A DNA stretch of 64,000 bases from Gnetum montanum (taxonomy: Eukaryota; Streptophyta; Gnetopsida; Gnetales; Gnetaceae). Of this stretch, positions 46,190 to 58,849 are shown piece by piece (the first letter of the stretch is position 1; each line of letters begins with the position of its first letter). The position numbers were made by a program, and so were the translations under genes. The notes beneath the pieces are model-generated. The model saw nothing but the letters and a program-made list of their open reading frames with translations, was not told the DNA's origin and ran no database searches. The stretch is taken from NCBI GenBank assembly GCA_015680685.1, contig MNCI01010141.1, forward strand, positions 529,002 to 593,001, read 5' to 3'.

Positions 46190-48657
46190 CTTAATATTGT
46201 CCTAACAAAATGGAGTTAGCCACATAAATTCTTTGCCACCATTCATCTCTATTAAAAGCTGGATCTTTGTTTATTAGTAGTTTCTTTAAATCATTTAAAA
46301 ACATTTTTTCCATGTCTTTTTCAGTCTTTCTTTTGATGACTTTCTTGCAATAGTTATGTAGCAATAATTTTTTATAAGTTTTCTATATGATCTTCTTTGC
46401 ATATGCAGAAACCTTCTAAGATGTAATTCCTATAACTTATTTGAAATAGAAAGCACTTCAATACTTCCTCTAATGTCTAAATTGTTCAAATTATATCTTT
46501 TAGCAAAATTCAACATCTATCTAAACATTTGCATTTCTACTACATTGATTTGTTGTTCATGCCTCTTGTGTAGGATGTAACATTTAGCATCATGTAAAAT
46601 AATAGGCCTGACTTTTATCCTATAAAATTTTTCCTTTAGTTTTACTGGGATTCTTTTATCACATAGAACACCATTAACTTGTCTCCATTTTGACTATCTT
46701 ACATCAATCCTATTTTTATGTCTTAATCAATTACACAATTTGATTAGAGCATTAATCCTAGGTAGTATAACTATTTATAGTAAGAGACCTTTTGGCTTCG
46801 AATTGTTACTTCTATTTTACCACTATTTATGATGTTATTGAAATTTCATTCTATATATTTTGTCTTACTTCTTATAATTTTATGCCTTGTGATTTTATAA
46901 CATATTTCTACTTCTCAAATTTAGAAGTAATAATTTCTAGAGCTGTATCTACCAACATAGCATTATTTGCAAATAGCATATATCAAGGAATTTCATCTTG
47001 TATTTTCTTTGTTAATTCATCCATAACAATTACAAATTAGTACAAGCTAAGCATATGCTCCTAATGTAGGCCTACTATGGCTAAAATATTAAATATGGTT
47101 CCATAAGTACTAATTTTAGTGGTAGCTTCTTCAAATAAGTCTTGAATTACCTTAATATATTTATTAGAGATACTTTGCTTTACAAGGCTCACCACATAAT
47201 ATCTGTAGGCACTATTTCATATGCTTTTCCTAAGTTAATGAAGATCATATGTAAATTTCCTCTATGTTTTCTGAATTTTTTCATTAATTCTTCTATCAAG
47301 AAAATAGCATCTATAGTAGATATTTTTAGCATAAATCCAAATTAATTTTTTACTATTATTGATTCAAGTTTGAAATGTTCCTTTGGCTCTCTTCTAAAGC
47401 TTCATAGTATGACTCATTAGCTTGATCCTTTTATAGTTTGCATAATTGTGCAAATTTCATTTATTTTTATAGAAGGGAACAATAATACTTTTTCTCAAAT
47501 TGTTAAGCATTTCTTCATCCTTAAAAAGTTGGTTAAATAATTATGTCGACTATGAAAATTTTGCATCTCCTAGCACTTTTTGAGCTTTTATAGGATGTTA
47601 TCTTATTTAATCGCTTTTCTATTTTTCATCTTTGTTAAGGTTGTCTTCATCTTAGAGAAGTAAAATTCCTTAACCAAACCAAAATTTGATTTTTCTTCTT
47701 AGATATCTTGTCTTAGAAATTATTCATTTAATAATTCTTAAAAATAAATTTTCTATCTATTCAAAATTTCATTATCTTTTACTAAAATTCTTTCATCTAT
47801 CTCCTTGATGTATTTAACATGATCAATGTACTTACATTTTTTGTTTCTATTTTTTTTAGTTTGTAAATAGATGTTTCTCCTTCCTTTGTTCCTAATTTCT
47901 TATAGAAGTTATCCAAGGCCTTATGTTTGGCTTTGGCTATTTCTACTTTTGTGTTTTTTGTACCATTATGCATATCAACCTTTTTGTTTTGTTTTTGCTT
48001 TTTTATCATTCATTAAAATATTTTTTATATTTTGGATAGCATGTTGCACTTCATCACTCTATCACCATATCTTCTTTGAGATGTATTCTTTGTATTTTAT
48101 TTCATTAAAGTGTTGTTTTTAATTTTTTGAATGCAACTTTTCATTTGGTCCCAAATTAAATTTGTAAAGTAATCCCAATTCTAAGTGCTTTCTTAAGTAA
48201 TTATTCTCTAAATAAGATGATATTTTCTTCCTTCACATTTCATCATTTTATGCATTTATTCCTTTTTCTCTTACTTCTTTTAAACCTTTGTATAACTAAG
48301 TCTTTGACCATTAGTTGATGTTGAGTTACAAGGCTATCTCTAGGTATGACTTTGTAGTCTTTGCACATGACCTAATCTCTTTTGTATAGCAGAAAATAAC
48401 CAATTCATGTTTTATCCATAATACTCTTATATATATATCCTCTTCTACAAATAAGTACTTGTAATTTTAACATCATAGATATTTGAAAATTATAGTACTG
48501 AGTCTCCCATATCATTACACTCTCCAAATCTAGGCTCTTCATAAATCTTATTATATCCCATTTTTATAGATCTAACATGACCATTAAAACCCTCTATAAT
48601 TAATATGCTTTCTTACTAAGGAATTTCTTGAAACATTAGATTCCTTATATTTTGAAA
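46190..48657 (-). mobile_element. RTE-type LINE relic, endonuclease plus RT (copy 1)
   Basis: On the minus strand, an endonuclease piece with a FNGHV-containing motif near 48570-48590 (GDFNGHVG in intact relatives) is followed by RT segments. STIDAIFLIEELMKKFR (about 47330-47270), LHMIFINLGKAYEIVP, then VIVMDELTKKIQDEIPWYMLFANNAMLVDTALE (about 47040-46930) are readable. The catalytic FADD box reads FANN, both Asp lost. Its 5' side is cut by element D at 48662. Confidence 0.78.
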
Positions 48658-48662
48658 ATCTT

Positions 48663-49601
48663 TGATGAGTGGTGAGGTACCCCTATGCTCAACCATTCGA
48701 ATACGAGTATTTCATGCACGATCCTGTCGAATTCCAAGGACTAAGTGCTTATGTGCCCTTGTGGAACAAGGATGGGTTGGTTGTTCATTGTCTTCCCAAG
48801 ATTACCTGTATGTCACGATTGTATGATTAAGTAAGCTTGAGGCATATGATTTTTATAGATTTTATGTTTTTATGGCTTGTGCTAGTAGGGAAGGAGAGAG
48901 ATAACTAAGTGACTAATTTAACTTAAATACTCATTAACTAAGTTCTAAATAATCCTAACACTAGCATTCATTCCCACTTGCTGTACACATCTTAAACCAA
49001 TGCAACACTGCTGGGATTACCAAATGCTAATCGTTACTGGGTTACCAAGCGTTACATGCATGCTCAAAGTGGTCGTGCTTGTGTAATTTAAAGATTTTCT
49101 TAATTAATCAAAATGAATTGCTGTGCTAATAACAAAAATGTAAAGTGCATAAAATAAAATAAAATAAAATAAATGCATAAGAAAATAAAATAAAAGAAAT
49201 GCACAAGAAAAAAAATCTCAAGTGCTGCAAGGATGAATCGAAGAGCTCGTCTTTATTGTTGTACACAAGGTATGCTCAGGTACACAATGCTCGAATAAAG
49301 ATCCATCCTCACTTAGGCCTCTTATTGTGGGCACTTGGAAAATACTCTAACTTTCAAACAGACTATAAGAGTTTTGCTACTTGACCGCTAAAAGACTTCC
49401 TTCCAATTATGTGCCTGGGCATTGTATTTATAGGCTTGGGAGCAACTACTCTAATAATTAGAGTAACCACTCTAATAAGTAGAATAACTACTAAAGTAAC
49501 CACTAAAGTAACCACTCTAATAATTACAATAACTACTAGAGTAACCACTCTAATAATTAGAGTAACTGCTAGAGTAACCGCTAGAGTAACTGCCCTCATC
49601 A
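48663..49601 (-). repeat. 3' LTR of element D
   Basis: The LTR is 939 bp, TGATGAGGGC...TCATCA on the minus strand. U3 (49440-49600) is an array of inverted repeats built from TAGAGTAAC, GTTACTCTA and AATAATTAGAG units in place of the GATATC type. The TATA box is CCTATAAATAC near 49427. An AAAATA-repeat stretch lies at 49150-49200. Confidence 0.92.
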
Positions 49602-51517
49602 TACCCCCATGATTGAATGAAAACTTTTCCTCGAGTTCCTTACAAAATATTGGGAAGGTATGAGATTATTGACTAATTAACAACTAATGATGGAATGGGA
49701 TGACAGATTTAACATGCCCAGTGAACGGATCAATAAGCATATTACAACATTAGTGTTCATGACCATTGTGGTGAACACTCGTACATAAATGACATCCAAG
49801 CCTTTATTTGGCAGCTTGTAGAGAAAGAGAGAGAAAGAAAATGAAGCGTGTTGCCACCAATGATAAGATTTGCGTCTTCCATTGTTTATCCATAGCCACG
49901 CCACTAGACTTGCTACTTTTGTAAATGCTCTAGTTCTGGTCCATCCTGAGTGCTTCCTCCAAGCCCAATCCATTATTTGTATGATCGCCATCTACACACA
50001 CAACATAGTTACAAATGAGCAAGGATAGATAAAACACAATGTAGTTGATACCTTGCCTTGATATGAAGTGCATTGGCTAAGTTTTGATTATGGTAGAAAC
50101 TGGTTTGGAGATTTATCATAGGTGACTACCCAAGGTGTAGGGGTTAGGTGAATAGTAAAATGAAGAAAATTGAAAAATTTGTGCCAGGGCCACCACTACT
50201 AAGAGCGAACCTCTAGTAGCTATAAGATGGAAAAATGTGAGGAACAAGAAAGATGGGAAAAAATAACAACAGCAACACCAATAAAATGGATGTCATGGAT
50301 GGGGATGAAACAAGAGATGATTGATTGTAGGAAATTTTTAAGGAAAAGAACTTAACAATTGAACCAAAAAGGAATGATAGTGGATCCTCCCTAAAGCAGG
50401 CTCATGTCTTTTATGCCTTGACAAACCCACAAACCAAAGAGTCCATAGGCTCTAGGAATGTCATTTGGAAGCAAGAGTTAAAAACTTACCCATAAGAATT
50501 CACCAAAGAAAAAAAATGCATCCAGCTAGAATGGACTAATGATAAAACTAGCAATGAGGTGGAAAATGGGAAGAAAGATGGAGAGGAGAGAATGGAATGG
50601 AATCCCAAGAATAAGGTTGTGTAAAGCCCCTTGTGTATTTCATGGTTAAGATTACTCAGTAGAACTTCATCCCAAATCCTGACTCAAACCAACCACATTC
50701 AGTGACCTCGCATCAATACACCTAGCCAATCCATCCTCTTGAAGTAACAAGAATGCCTTCACAAAGAGTGATCACCATCTCGAGGAGAGTGAGATGGAGA
50801 AGTAGGAAGTGAGAAAGGGCCTTAGTTAGAGGGAACATTTAGGCATGGGTAACATGTCTTTCTAGTTTCATAACCAGTGCTTGTAGCCCATATTGCTTTA
50901 TTATGTCTAAGGGGTGTGCTTTGAATTCTCACTTTTCTCCTTTCTTTTCTCTCATTTTTTTTTGGTGTGAGAACCACACCATGTAAAGACTTATTTTTAT
51001 TCACTCAACTTCCTAATTTTTGAACAATGTCAGAATGGTAGAAAACCCAAGAAACAAGCATCCAAGCACCCAAGAGAATGGCCAGTAGAAATGCATCGAA
51101 TCCCCTTGAAGTCATACCCTTTTCATCCTTTGAGTCTTTCCTTGGTTTGAAAAGTACCCAGCCACCAATTCATTAACAAGTTTATGTAGAAAAAGGGGAC
51201 TGTACAGTTCCAAGACAAAGGAGATCATAGAGTTGTATGAATGAGTGGACGACATGGGCTCATTGCCTGTTTTACCAAAAGAACCACACCTTAATGTCAA
51301 CATCATAATTCAAAGGTAAAAATCAAACATTAGCAATCAATGTGATATAATGCAATCCACCATTATGAGCACTTATTGGATGACGAATAAAAGTAAATCA
51401 AGCATACAAAGAAGTAGTAAAAACATGAACGATGGTGCAAAAAAAAAAAAGTTGGAAAAATGTGTAAAGAAAAATATGTAAAACAAAAATTCAAAAAGAA
51501 TTGAGGGCCTAAAACGG
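49602..51517 (-). other. Polypurine tract and non-coding spacer of element D
   Basis: The tract is ATTCAATCATGGGGGTA at 49618-49602. The rest is non-coding and aligns with the E spacer; parts align with B and C. An ORF at 49991-49677 begins beside TTGTGTGTGTAG then ATGG and is shared in part with E (34750-34520). It might be a stub where A, B and C carry the large accessory ORF, but it resembles no family I know. Confidence 0.55.
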
Positions 51518-52757
51518 TTAGCATAGGTGGCCATCTTTCCCATGACTGAGTTGGAAGGAGGAGATCCAAAATAGTGAGCAAGGTTGTCCATCAAGAGAGG
51601 TAGCATGTGTATTGGCTGTCCTAAGCTCATGGAAAGGTTTGGTTTGTTGCACGTTGACCAAAAGTTTCTTATTCGGGCTCTTAGGTTTGTATATTGTCAT
51701 GGCCCCTGGAGGAAAAGTTGCATAAATAATATAAGGTCCTTTCCACAGTGTTTGAAATTTAGTACGTTGTGGCACATGTGTGGGATTCTAGTAGAGAACC
51801 TTATCTCCTAGCTAATATTTAACTTTCGTAATTCTTAGATCATGACATTGTTTATTGAAGGCTTTGTGCAATTCGTTAGATGACAAGGTAGCAAATCAGT
51901 TTTCATCTAACAAGTTAAGGGTTACTAACCATTGTTTCTATGCTAGATCATGGTCAAGGTTGAGGTCACATGCTATGGATAGTGTACAGAGCTTAGTTTG
52001 AATGGGAAGCATTGGTAATTTCCTGTACACTAACTCATAGGGAGAGTAGCCTGTAGGAAGTTTCCATGTGGAGTAGTATGCCCAAAGAGCATCATTCAGT
52101 TTAGTGCTCTAGTCTTGCCTAAACTTGCTAACAGTTCTTGTCAATATCTTTGTAATCTCCCTATTGGTGACTTCTACTTGACCGTTCGCTTGGGGGTGGT
52201 ATGGTGTAGTCAATTTATGCTCAACCCCTAAGTGTTGCATTAATTTTTGAAAAGTTGCACCTATGAAGTGGGTACCATAGTGCATAAGGCATACCAAACT
52301 TGTTTATGATTTGTTGTTGAAAAAATCGTGTAGCTATAGATGATGTACAATCCTTAACAGTAGCTGCTTTTGCCCATTTAGTTAGGTAATCAACAACAAC
52401 AATGATATAGGATTTTCTATTAGACATTGGTGTAATTGGCCCCATAAAATCAATTCCCAAAATGTCAAAGGGTTCTAACGATTGGATTCATTGTTGTAGA
52501 TCCTCCATTCTAGTAGTCATTCCCCCATCACATTGATAGTGCTCACAAGATTGGATGAATTGATGGGCCTCCCAAAACAATGTAGGCCAATAATATCCTG
52601 CAAGAAAGATCTTGATGGCCATTCGTCTCCCAGCGTAATGACCCCCACAAGGACCCTCATGAGCATCTTGGAGAACTTGTAGGTGATCTATATCGGGAAC
52701 ATACCATTGAACCAAGCCATTGGGACACACTTTGTAAAGTTTCCCATTGATTTCCAT
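51518..52757 (-). pseudogene. Integrase of element D
   Basis: The N-terminal zinc-binding domain (52757-52488) has HEGPCGGHYAGRR and then SCEHYQC, where the second Cys of the HHCC pair appears as Tyr. The core starts with GIDFMGPITP (first catalytic Asp) and VVVDYLTKWAKA (52460-52221). After a frame change it reads CLMHYGTHFIGATFQ, where His stands where the second catalytic Asp is expected. Then TPYHPQANGQVEVTNREI carries the catalytic Glu (52297-52109). The C-terminal part at 51775-51518 (FQTLWKGPYII) ends the polyprotein. Frameshifts and stops occur between blocks. This enzyme would join element cDNA to host DNA; this copy cannot. Confidence 0.88.
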
Positions 52758-52769
52758 AAAGTACTTGGC

Positions 52770-53895
52770 TCAGTGAAGAAACTGTTGTTTCTTCTTAAGG
52801 TTTAACTCTTGTGGTATTTGTTGGGTAAGGAGATAGGTAAGAATGCTATTATACCAGTTTGTCTTCATGGGTAATTGATTATTCACTACACCATTAAAGA
52901 GGAATTCATCAAGAAAATAATCAAAAATTGGATACTCATCCTTATTTTTGTCCCATCGCAATTGAGATAAATGATCAGCAACTACATTCTTGGTACCTTT
53001 ACTATTGATCATTGTAAGATCAAACTCTTATAAGATTACAAGCCATCGTATGATACAAGGGCTTACCATTGGCTTATTCAGGAGGAACGTTATTTCACTA
53101 TGATTTGTATGTATATATACTCTATATTCCAATACATAGTATCTAAACTTTTCTAGTGCAAACACTACAGCCATTAATTCTTTCTCTATGGTAGTGTAGT
53201 TAAGTTGTGCACCAGCAATACTTCCACTTGCATAGTGGATGTAATAAGGACACTTCTAGTCATCTAACTATGTAGGTATGGATTCTAGGGCATATTTGGA
53301 TGCGTTAGTCATGATATGGAATGGTTTGGACTAGTGAGGAGCTTGTAGAATAGGTGTTTCTGCTAGCTTCTGTTTCAGAGTTTGGAAAGCTAATTCACAT
53401 TCCCTGGTCCACTCAAAAGGTACATCCTTTTTCGTTAATTCCACCAATGGTTTGGAAACCTTTGAAAAGTTCTTAATAAATCTCCTATAGTAGCTAGTAT
53501 GTCCAAGAAATGACTAAATATCTTTGATAGTTTCCAGTATATGGGTAATTCCTTGGATAATTTTGATTCTCTCAGGGTCTACCTCTATCCCTGTGTGAAA
53601 GATTTTGAGTCCTAGTACTATGCCTTCTTGGACCATCAAATGGCTTTTCTGCTAGTTGAGCCTAAAATTGGTTTCTACACATCTTTTTAACACTTGCTCC
53701 AACTGGTTCAAAGCTTAATCAAAGTTTGCTCCATAAGTGGAGAAGTTGTCCATAAAGACCTCCACGCCATTCCCTATCTACTATTGCTATATGCTTATAA
53801 CTAGTCGTTGAAATGTTGCAGGGGCATTGCACAAGCTAAATGACATCTGTTTGTATGTGAACATTCCCCAAGGACTGGTGAACATAGTCTTGGCT
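52770..53895 (-). pseudogene. RT C-terminal part and RNase H of element D
   Basis: The catalytic RT box is at 53760-53735, minus strand: VFMDNFSTYG, where FMDDF is usual, so the second Asp of the metal-binding pair is Asn. Next come the thumb/connection region and the RNase H domain. Its end is recognisable at 53012-52960, where INSKGTKNVVADHLSQL matches the GxxNxVADxLSR end motif of the family. Frames are broken at several points, for example near 53510 and 53040. Confidence 0.8.
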
Positions 53896-54300
53896 TAGTC
53901 TTTTTGGGCTATTTGTATTTGGTTATATCTACTATATCCATCTAGAAAACTGTAATAGCGATGCCCTGCGATGGTGTCTAAGACTTGGTCGAAAAATGGC
54001 AATGGAAAGTGATCTTTGAATGTTGCCATATTTAGTAGCCTAAAATCTATGCACATCCTCCATTTTCCTCCCTTTTTAGGCACAATAACTAAGAAGCTAA
54101 CCCATTTTCTATTAGCAATGGGGTATATAAACCCAGCCTTGAGAAGCTGTTCGATTTCTTCCTTAACTACTTGCTTCAACTTAGGGTTCAATCGCCTCTA
54201 CGATTGTCTTTGAGGTTTCATGGAGGGGTTAGTGTAAATTCTATGTTGACATATCCTAAGATCTATTCTAGTTAATTCAGGATATGACCAAGCAAAGAGT
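53895..54300 (-). pseudogene. Reverse transcriptase N-terminal half of element D
   Basis: The open segment is 54191-53895. It has VVKEEIEQLLKAGFIYPI, then VIVPKKGGKWRMCIDFRLLN, DHFPLPFFDQVLD and YYSFLDGYSRYNQIQIA, the finger and palm segments of Ty3/gypsy RT of the Athila/Tat type in canonical order. The first catalytic Asp (FLDGYS) is intact. Translation continues after a stop at about 53894 to the catalytic box. Confidence 0.9.
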
Positions 54301-54725
54301 TTTGACCATTTATTTATTACCTTCAACAGTTCTCCTTTCTATTGAGGAGCAAGCTTAGTGTTGATAATTATCGATTTTCCATTTTGAAGGAATGTGTATT
54401 CCATACTGGTGGACAATGGTTTCAGCTCGAGGTTCTCCTACTTAAATTTCTTAGGGATTTCCAATTTTCCTCAATTGATATTTTCAAGGTTAAGACTTGG
54501 AAGTTGACAGTGGACTTGCTCTAATGCATCTATGCTATCGATGTAAGCACAAGTCAAACCCTCATTTGGTTCCATGCATATGAGTGAACTGCTTTCTTGA
54601 TTAGTTATTAGCCACTAGGTGTGTTCTTGTTGTATGGCTACTGCATATAGGAATCTTTGTATGTTGATCACTTGTGCACACTGATTGCATGCAGTCAATG
54701 TTAAACTTTGCACAAACCATGACTT
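54301..54725 (-). other. Protease-RT linker of element D
   Basis: Broken minus-strand coding sequence joins protease to RT. The part near 54650-54600 matches the short ORF after protease in element E (36629-36417). No separate domain recognised. Confidence 0.5.
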
Positions 54726-55240
54726 CTACATGAGATTACACCCTATGTCACTGTATGTGATGCATGTAACTTTCTTCTTATCGATCTTTCCAAATGTGTT
54801 TTCCTTTGATATTTTCAAGGAAAGATCATAGATTCCTAGGTGCACGTCAACTATGCTTAGCCATGATCTTCCCATTATGATTGGGAAGTCCCCCTTACTG
54901 TTGTTTACCTGAATCACTAGGAAGTTAGTTGGGTACAACCACCCAAAAATAGTGGTAACAATGTCTTACACTAGTTCCAATGAGATAGTGATGTACTAGT
55001 CAACCAAATCTAGACAAATGTTGTTCTTTTTCAATGGAGGTAGGTTCCAAGCCTTGTACATTTCTTGAAAACTCAAGTTGACATTGGAACCTGAATCCAA
55101 AAGAGCCTTGCATGATGCAGTTATAGCGATTTGTAAGTATATCAGAGGACTCCCAAGATCAGAGAATTTCCTAGGAAGGTGGCCAACTTTGATCTAATCG
55201 GTGAAGGCATGTGTTAGCATGACCATATGTGTTGAGTGCG
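54726..55240 (-). pseudogene. Aspartic protease of element D
   Basis: The minus-strand active site near 55105 reads LLDSGSNVNL, with the D-S-G triad intact. The flap and C-terminal parts run to the open segment 54938-54726, with FLVIQV and FPIIMGRSWLSIVDVHLGI. It has a few stops, for example near 54965. This would process the gag-pol polyprotein. Confidence 0.78.
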
Positions 55241-55469
55241 GTGATTGGGTTGAAGAGGGCTCCAAAGTTTTGATTGATATTGAGGCATATAAGGAATCAA
55301 CCGCTTGTGATTGCAAGGGCTTGGTTGGACTGTTGGCTCTAAAAAAAGGTCTTTTCTTCATGTGGTTATAGGAACCAATAGTAGGTTGAGAGTTAACAAC
55401 CCTCGTGGCGTTACGTTGTTGTTGCTGGATAGGGATTTCACCTTGCCTTGCAGGAGCAGGTGGTAGTGG

Positions 55470-57755
55470 AGCTATTGGTGAAAGAGATGCAGCCAGATGA
55501 GAAGGCTGATATGCTTCTGTAATATCACCTCTAGAAGAGGGAGTACCATAATACTTGTGGGCTTGGTAGTAAGGTTGAGGAGTGAGGTGACCCGTAGAGT
55601 CACGTGGGGAGATTGGCTACTACACGTAATATCCATACAGGTTAGGTTACTAGTAAGGATACTATTGCCTTGTTGGTGGCATTCCCCATGATTATGGGTG
55701 CTTCCACTATTGATATTACTCAATCAGTTGTGGTGGAGTTCCACTGGGATAATATGTTAAGGGCTGGTGAAAATGCCTTGGGTTACCTTGAGGGTAAGGT
55801 AACCTTTGGGGTGTTTGCCTTTTGTTTAATTATGGGTTGAGTGCATACACCCCAGACTCTTATAGATGTGAAATTATAGAGCAACATCCCTTAACATGGT
55901 CATATTGACATATCTCACATCCACTATCATTGTCTATTTTTGAATCTAAAACCTCTTCAATGATGAAAACTTTGCCCTTACCCTTGCTATGTGCATGTTC
56001 AACCTCTTTCCTTTTTCTTTTCTCACTTCCTTGCTCTCTAGACTCCTCTACTATTTTAAGAATAGTTTAAAATCTATTGTCTAGGGAATCCCACATTTGT
56101 TCTACCTTTGCTAAAAATTTTGATGTCATCTTTTGGATAGGCAAAGTTTTCCTATTCACCATCTCTTTGAGTGGTGACTCTTCTTCATCCTCACAAAATC
56201 TTACTCCCCTCTTCCAGAGGAAAAGATCATGGTTATACTCTTCTACACTTTCTCTCTTCCATAGCTCACCTTCTTCCTTAGCAACTTGCTCCAATACTCT
56301 TTGGATTTGATGGGACCTAAGCTCGGCTAGTCTTTCTTTGGCATAAGTCCCAAGGGTTCTTGTTGTTTCACGCCTAACCCCATCTATGAGATGGCACAGT
56401 TGATCCCTTTGCAAATAACCATGACTAGGACAACGATGTAACAGTGCATAGTACCAACCCATGGTAGCATCCAAGGGTTCATGTCCTCCTTGTTTCTAGC
56501 CTTGGATTTGCTTTCATAAGTTGGACACTTAGGAGTATGTTTGGTACTTATTGTTGAATAATTCTAACATAGTACTCCATCTATGAATAGATTCTGGTTC
56601 TAAGAATTGGTACCAGCTTTCCACTTCTTTAACTAGTGTCTGCAAGAAAAACTTAAGTTTTTGCCATTCATTCTTTATGTTTTGTAAGGCACACGTGTCA
56701 TGGAATGCTTGTAAATGGTTTTGAGGATCAATGTTGTATCCCCCTTCAAATTGTGGGATATTGTTCATATCTAATCTCTTGATCCTACTATCTTTTTGGT
56801 GCCTTGTTGGAATTCTAATAGCCTTAGTTATGTCAACATACTTCAAGTAGCGAGTAGGGATTCATTGTGATCATCTCGTCTATGGCATCTATGATGCCTA
56901 TGTTGTTCCCTACTCTCCCTTCTTCTATGTCATGACTCTCTAGAGTGCCCTTGTCCCCTTTCCTGGCTATTTCGTCTATGACTTCCACTTTGCCTACCTT
57001 TATCCCCATGGTCTTTTTCTTTATGACCATATCTAGATATTGAAAGAGAGGGTGAAGGAGATGATGAAGGTAAAGAAGAAGGAGAACTTTCATGATGATG
57101 GTGTCTGCTACCTTCTCTTCTGCGGTCTTAGCCTCGATTGCGATTGCGATCAGAATGTCCACCTTTATCATGAGTCCATGTCCCTTTTTAAGATCCTTTG
57201 TGCTTGTGGGTATCAAAACCTATGTTATGAATAGTGGAATGAAGGTTTTGATACACAACCCCTTGGCCAAAGTCAAGGGAAGGAACATTGTTATGTGGAC
57301 AATTGCTTGAGGTAGGTTCACCACCCTCATTTTCACTTAAGACATGTGGGGCATCTTGGGACCACTTATCCTTCAAAGACTTATGATGTCTCTCTTGTTG
57401 CAAGTCCCTTTGACGTTGTGCCTTTGTGGGATAGTATTCTCTCAAGTCATGGTCTTGCACAATGTATTCTACATATAAGTGCGACATGCTAATTCGTGTG
57501 AGAGCACGAAGAAGCATGCTCAGGATTGAATGATCAGGGGGTAACACTATGTTACCTTCTAAGTCTCATCAACATAGTTGTTCATCTTGATGGAGGATAA
57601 AGGTAAAGTTTGGTATATACTCATTAGGATGAATATATACCACTCGAACTTGTTGAGGGATTGGCAGATCAATGTCATGTGTATTACACCATCGACTATT
57701 TCCTGTTTCAAATCTAGGTGGTGAGGCGCTTTCGTATGAAGAAGGAGATATACTT
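55470..57755 (-). pseudogene. gag of element D
   Basis: The expected start near 57755 reads ATA. The N-terminal domain (57547-57188) has GNIVLPP-, LYVEYIVQDHDLREYYPTKA- and HVLSENEGGEP-type segments. A Ser/Arg/His/Gly-rich stretch follows (57216-56850). The capsid domain (56846-56529, then 56474-56067) has RLDMNNIPQFEGGYN, AFHDTCALQNIKNEW, MLELFNNKYQTYS and RDQLCHLIDGVR. The C-terminal Pro/His/Tyr/Gln-rich part is at 55723-55472. No zinc knuckle is visible; the basic part lies in front of the capsid domain. Frames are broken in at least four places. Confidence 0.8.
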
Positions 57756-57867
57756 GTCTATTCAGTGTGCAATGTATTCTTATTTATTATTTTCTCAATC
57801 AACCCTAAGGATTTGTTCCAACAATGTGAATGATTTCCTAAGTTCTAATTAGTGCACAAACAACTAA

Positions 57868-57887
57868 GTCCCTGGCAACAGTGCCAA
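57868..57887 (-). other. Primer-binding site of element D
   Basis: The minus strand reads TTGGCACTGTTGCCAGGGAC directly after the LTR, the same site as in E and nearly that of G. Confidence 0.82.
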
Positions 57888-58781
57888 TGATGAGCAACGA
57901 GATGCCCCTACACTCAACCATACGAATACAACTGTTTCACACACGATCTGGTCGAATTCCAAGGACTAAGTGCTTATGTGCCCTTGTTGAACAAGGACAG
58001 ATTGGTTGATCATTATCTTCCCAAGCTTACTTATATATCACAATTGTATGGTTAAGTAAGCTTGAGGCATATGATTTTTATAGCTTTTATGTTTTTATGT
58101 CTTGTGCTAGTAGGGAAGAAGAGAGATAACTAAGTGAATAATTTAACTTAACTACTCATTAACTAAGTTCTAACTAATCCTAACACCAACATCTGTTCCC
58201 ACTTACCGTACACATCCTGAACCAGTGCAACACTACTGGGATTACCAAACGCTAATCATTACTGGGTTACCAAGCTTTACATGCATGCTCAAAGTGGTTG
58301 TGCTTGTGTAGTTTAACGATTTGCTTAATTGATCAAAATGAATTGCTATGCTAATAATAGAAATGTAAAGTGCATAAAATAAAATAAAATAAAATAAATG
58401 CATAAGAAAATAAAATAAAAGAAATGCGTATGAAAACAAATCTCAAGTGCTGCAAGGATGAATTGAAGAGCTTGTCTTTATTGTCATACACAAGGTATGC
58501 TCAAGTACACAATGCTTGAATAAAGATCCATCCATACTTAGACCTCCTGTTGCGGGAGCTTGGAAAATACTGTAACTTTCAAATAGACTACAAGAGTTTC
58601 ACTACTTGACTGCTAAAAGACTTCCTTCCAATTATGCACCTGGGCACTATATTTATAGGCTTGGGAGAAACTACTCTAATAATTAGAGTAACCGCTTTAA
58701 TAATTAGAATAACTGCTAAAGTAACTACTAGAGTAACCACTCTAATAATTAGAGTAACTACTAGAGTAACCACCCTCATCA
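57888..58781 (-). repeat. 5' LTR of element D
   Basis: The LTR is 894 bp, starting TGATGAGGGTGG at 58781 (minus strand). The inverted-repeat U3 array (58665-58775) is shorter than in the 3' LTR, which accounts for most of the 45-bp length difference. The AAAATA-repeat stretch is at 58374-58425. Confidence 0.92.
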
Positions 58782-58849
58782 ATATTCCTTGATGAAGTTT
58801 TTTACGCTAATATGTAGAGCGTATAGATTAATGATATTGATGATTTTAT

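Larger units (their letters stand above)
48663..58781 (-). mobile_element. Element D: Ty3/gypsy (Athila/Tat-like) LTR retrotransposon with gag and full pol
   Basis: This 10.1-kb minus-strand element has LTRs 48663-49601 and 57888-58781, a tRNA-Asp-like PBS, gag (57755-55470), protease (55240-54726), RT (54300-53540), RNase H (about 53500-52770), integrase (52757-51518), a 1.9-kb spacer and a polypurine tract. Flanks ATCTT (48658-48662) and ATATT (58782-58786) form a target duplication with one mismatch. It is the only copy here with a complete set of domains, but key catalytic residues in RT and integrase are changed and frames are broken, so it is dead. It has no accessory coiled-coil ORF. 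Confidence 0.92.

Noticed and set aside
47871-48122. Phe/Tyr/Leu-rich plus-strand ORF
   Set aside because: It is antisense to the A-rich, Lys-rich endonuclease-RT region of the RTE LINE relic.
49363-49602. Minus-strand ORF almost entirely of Val, Ile, Leu, Thr and Arg, repeated at 58588-58782
   Set aside because: It is the translation of the TAGAGTAAC inverted-repeat array in the LTR U3 of element D, not a membrane protein.
49677-49991. ORF before the 3' LTR of D as a small accessory gene
   Set aside because: It is partly shared with element E, but too short and unsupported by motifs to call a protein; kept only as a remark in the spacer entry.
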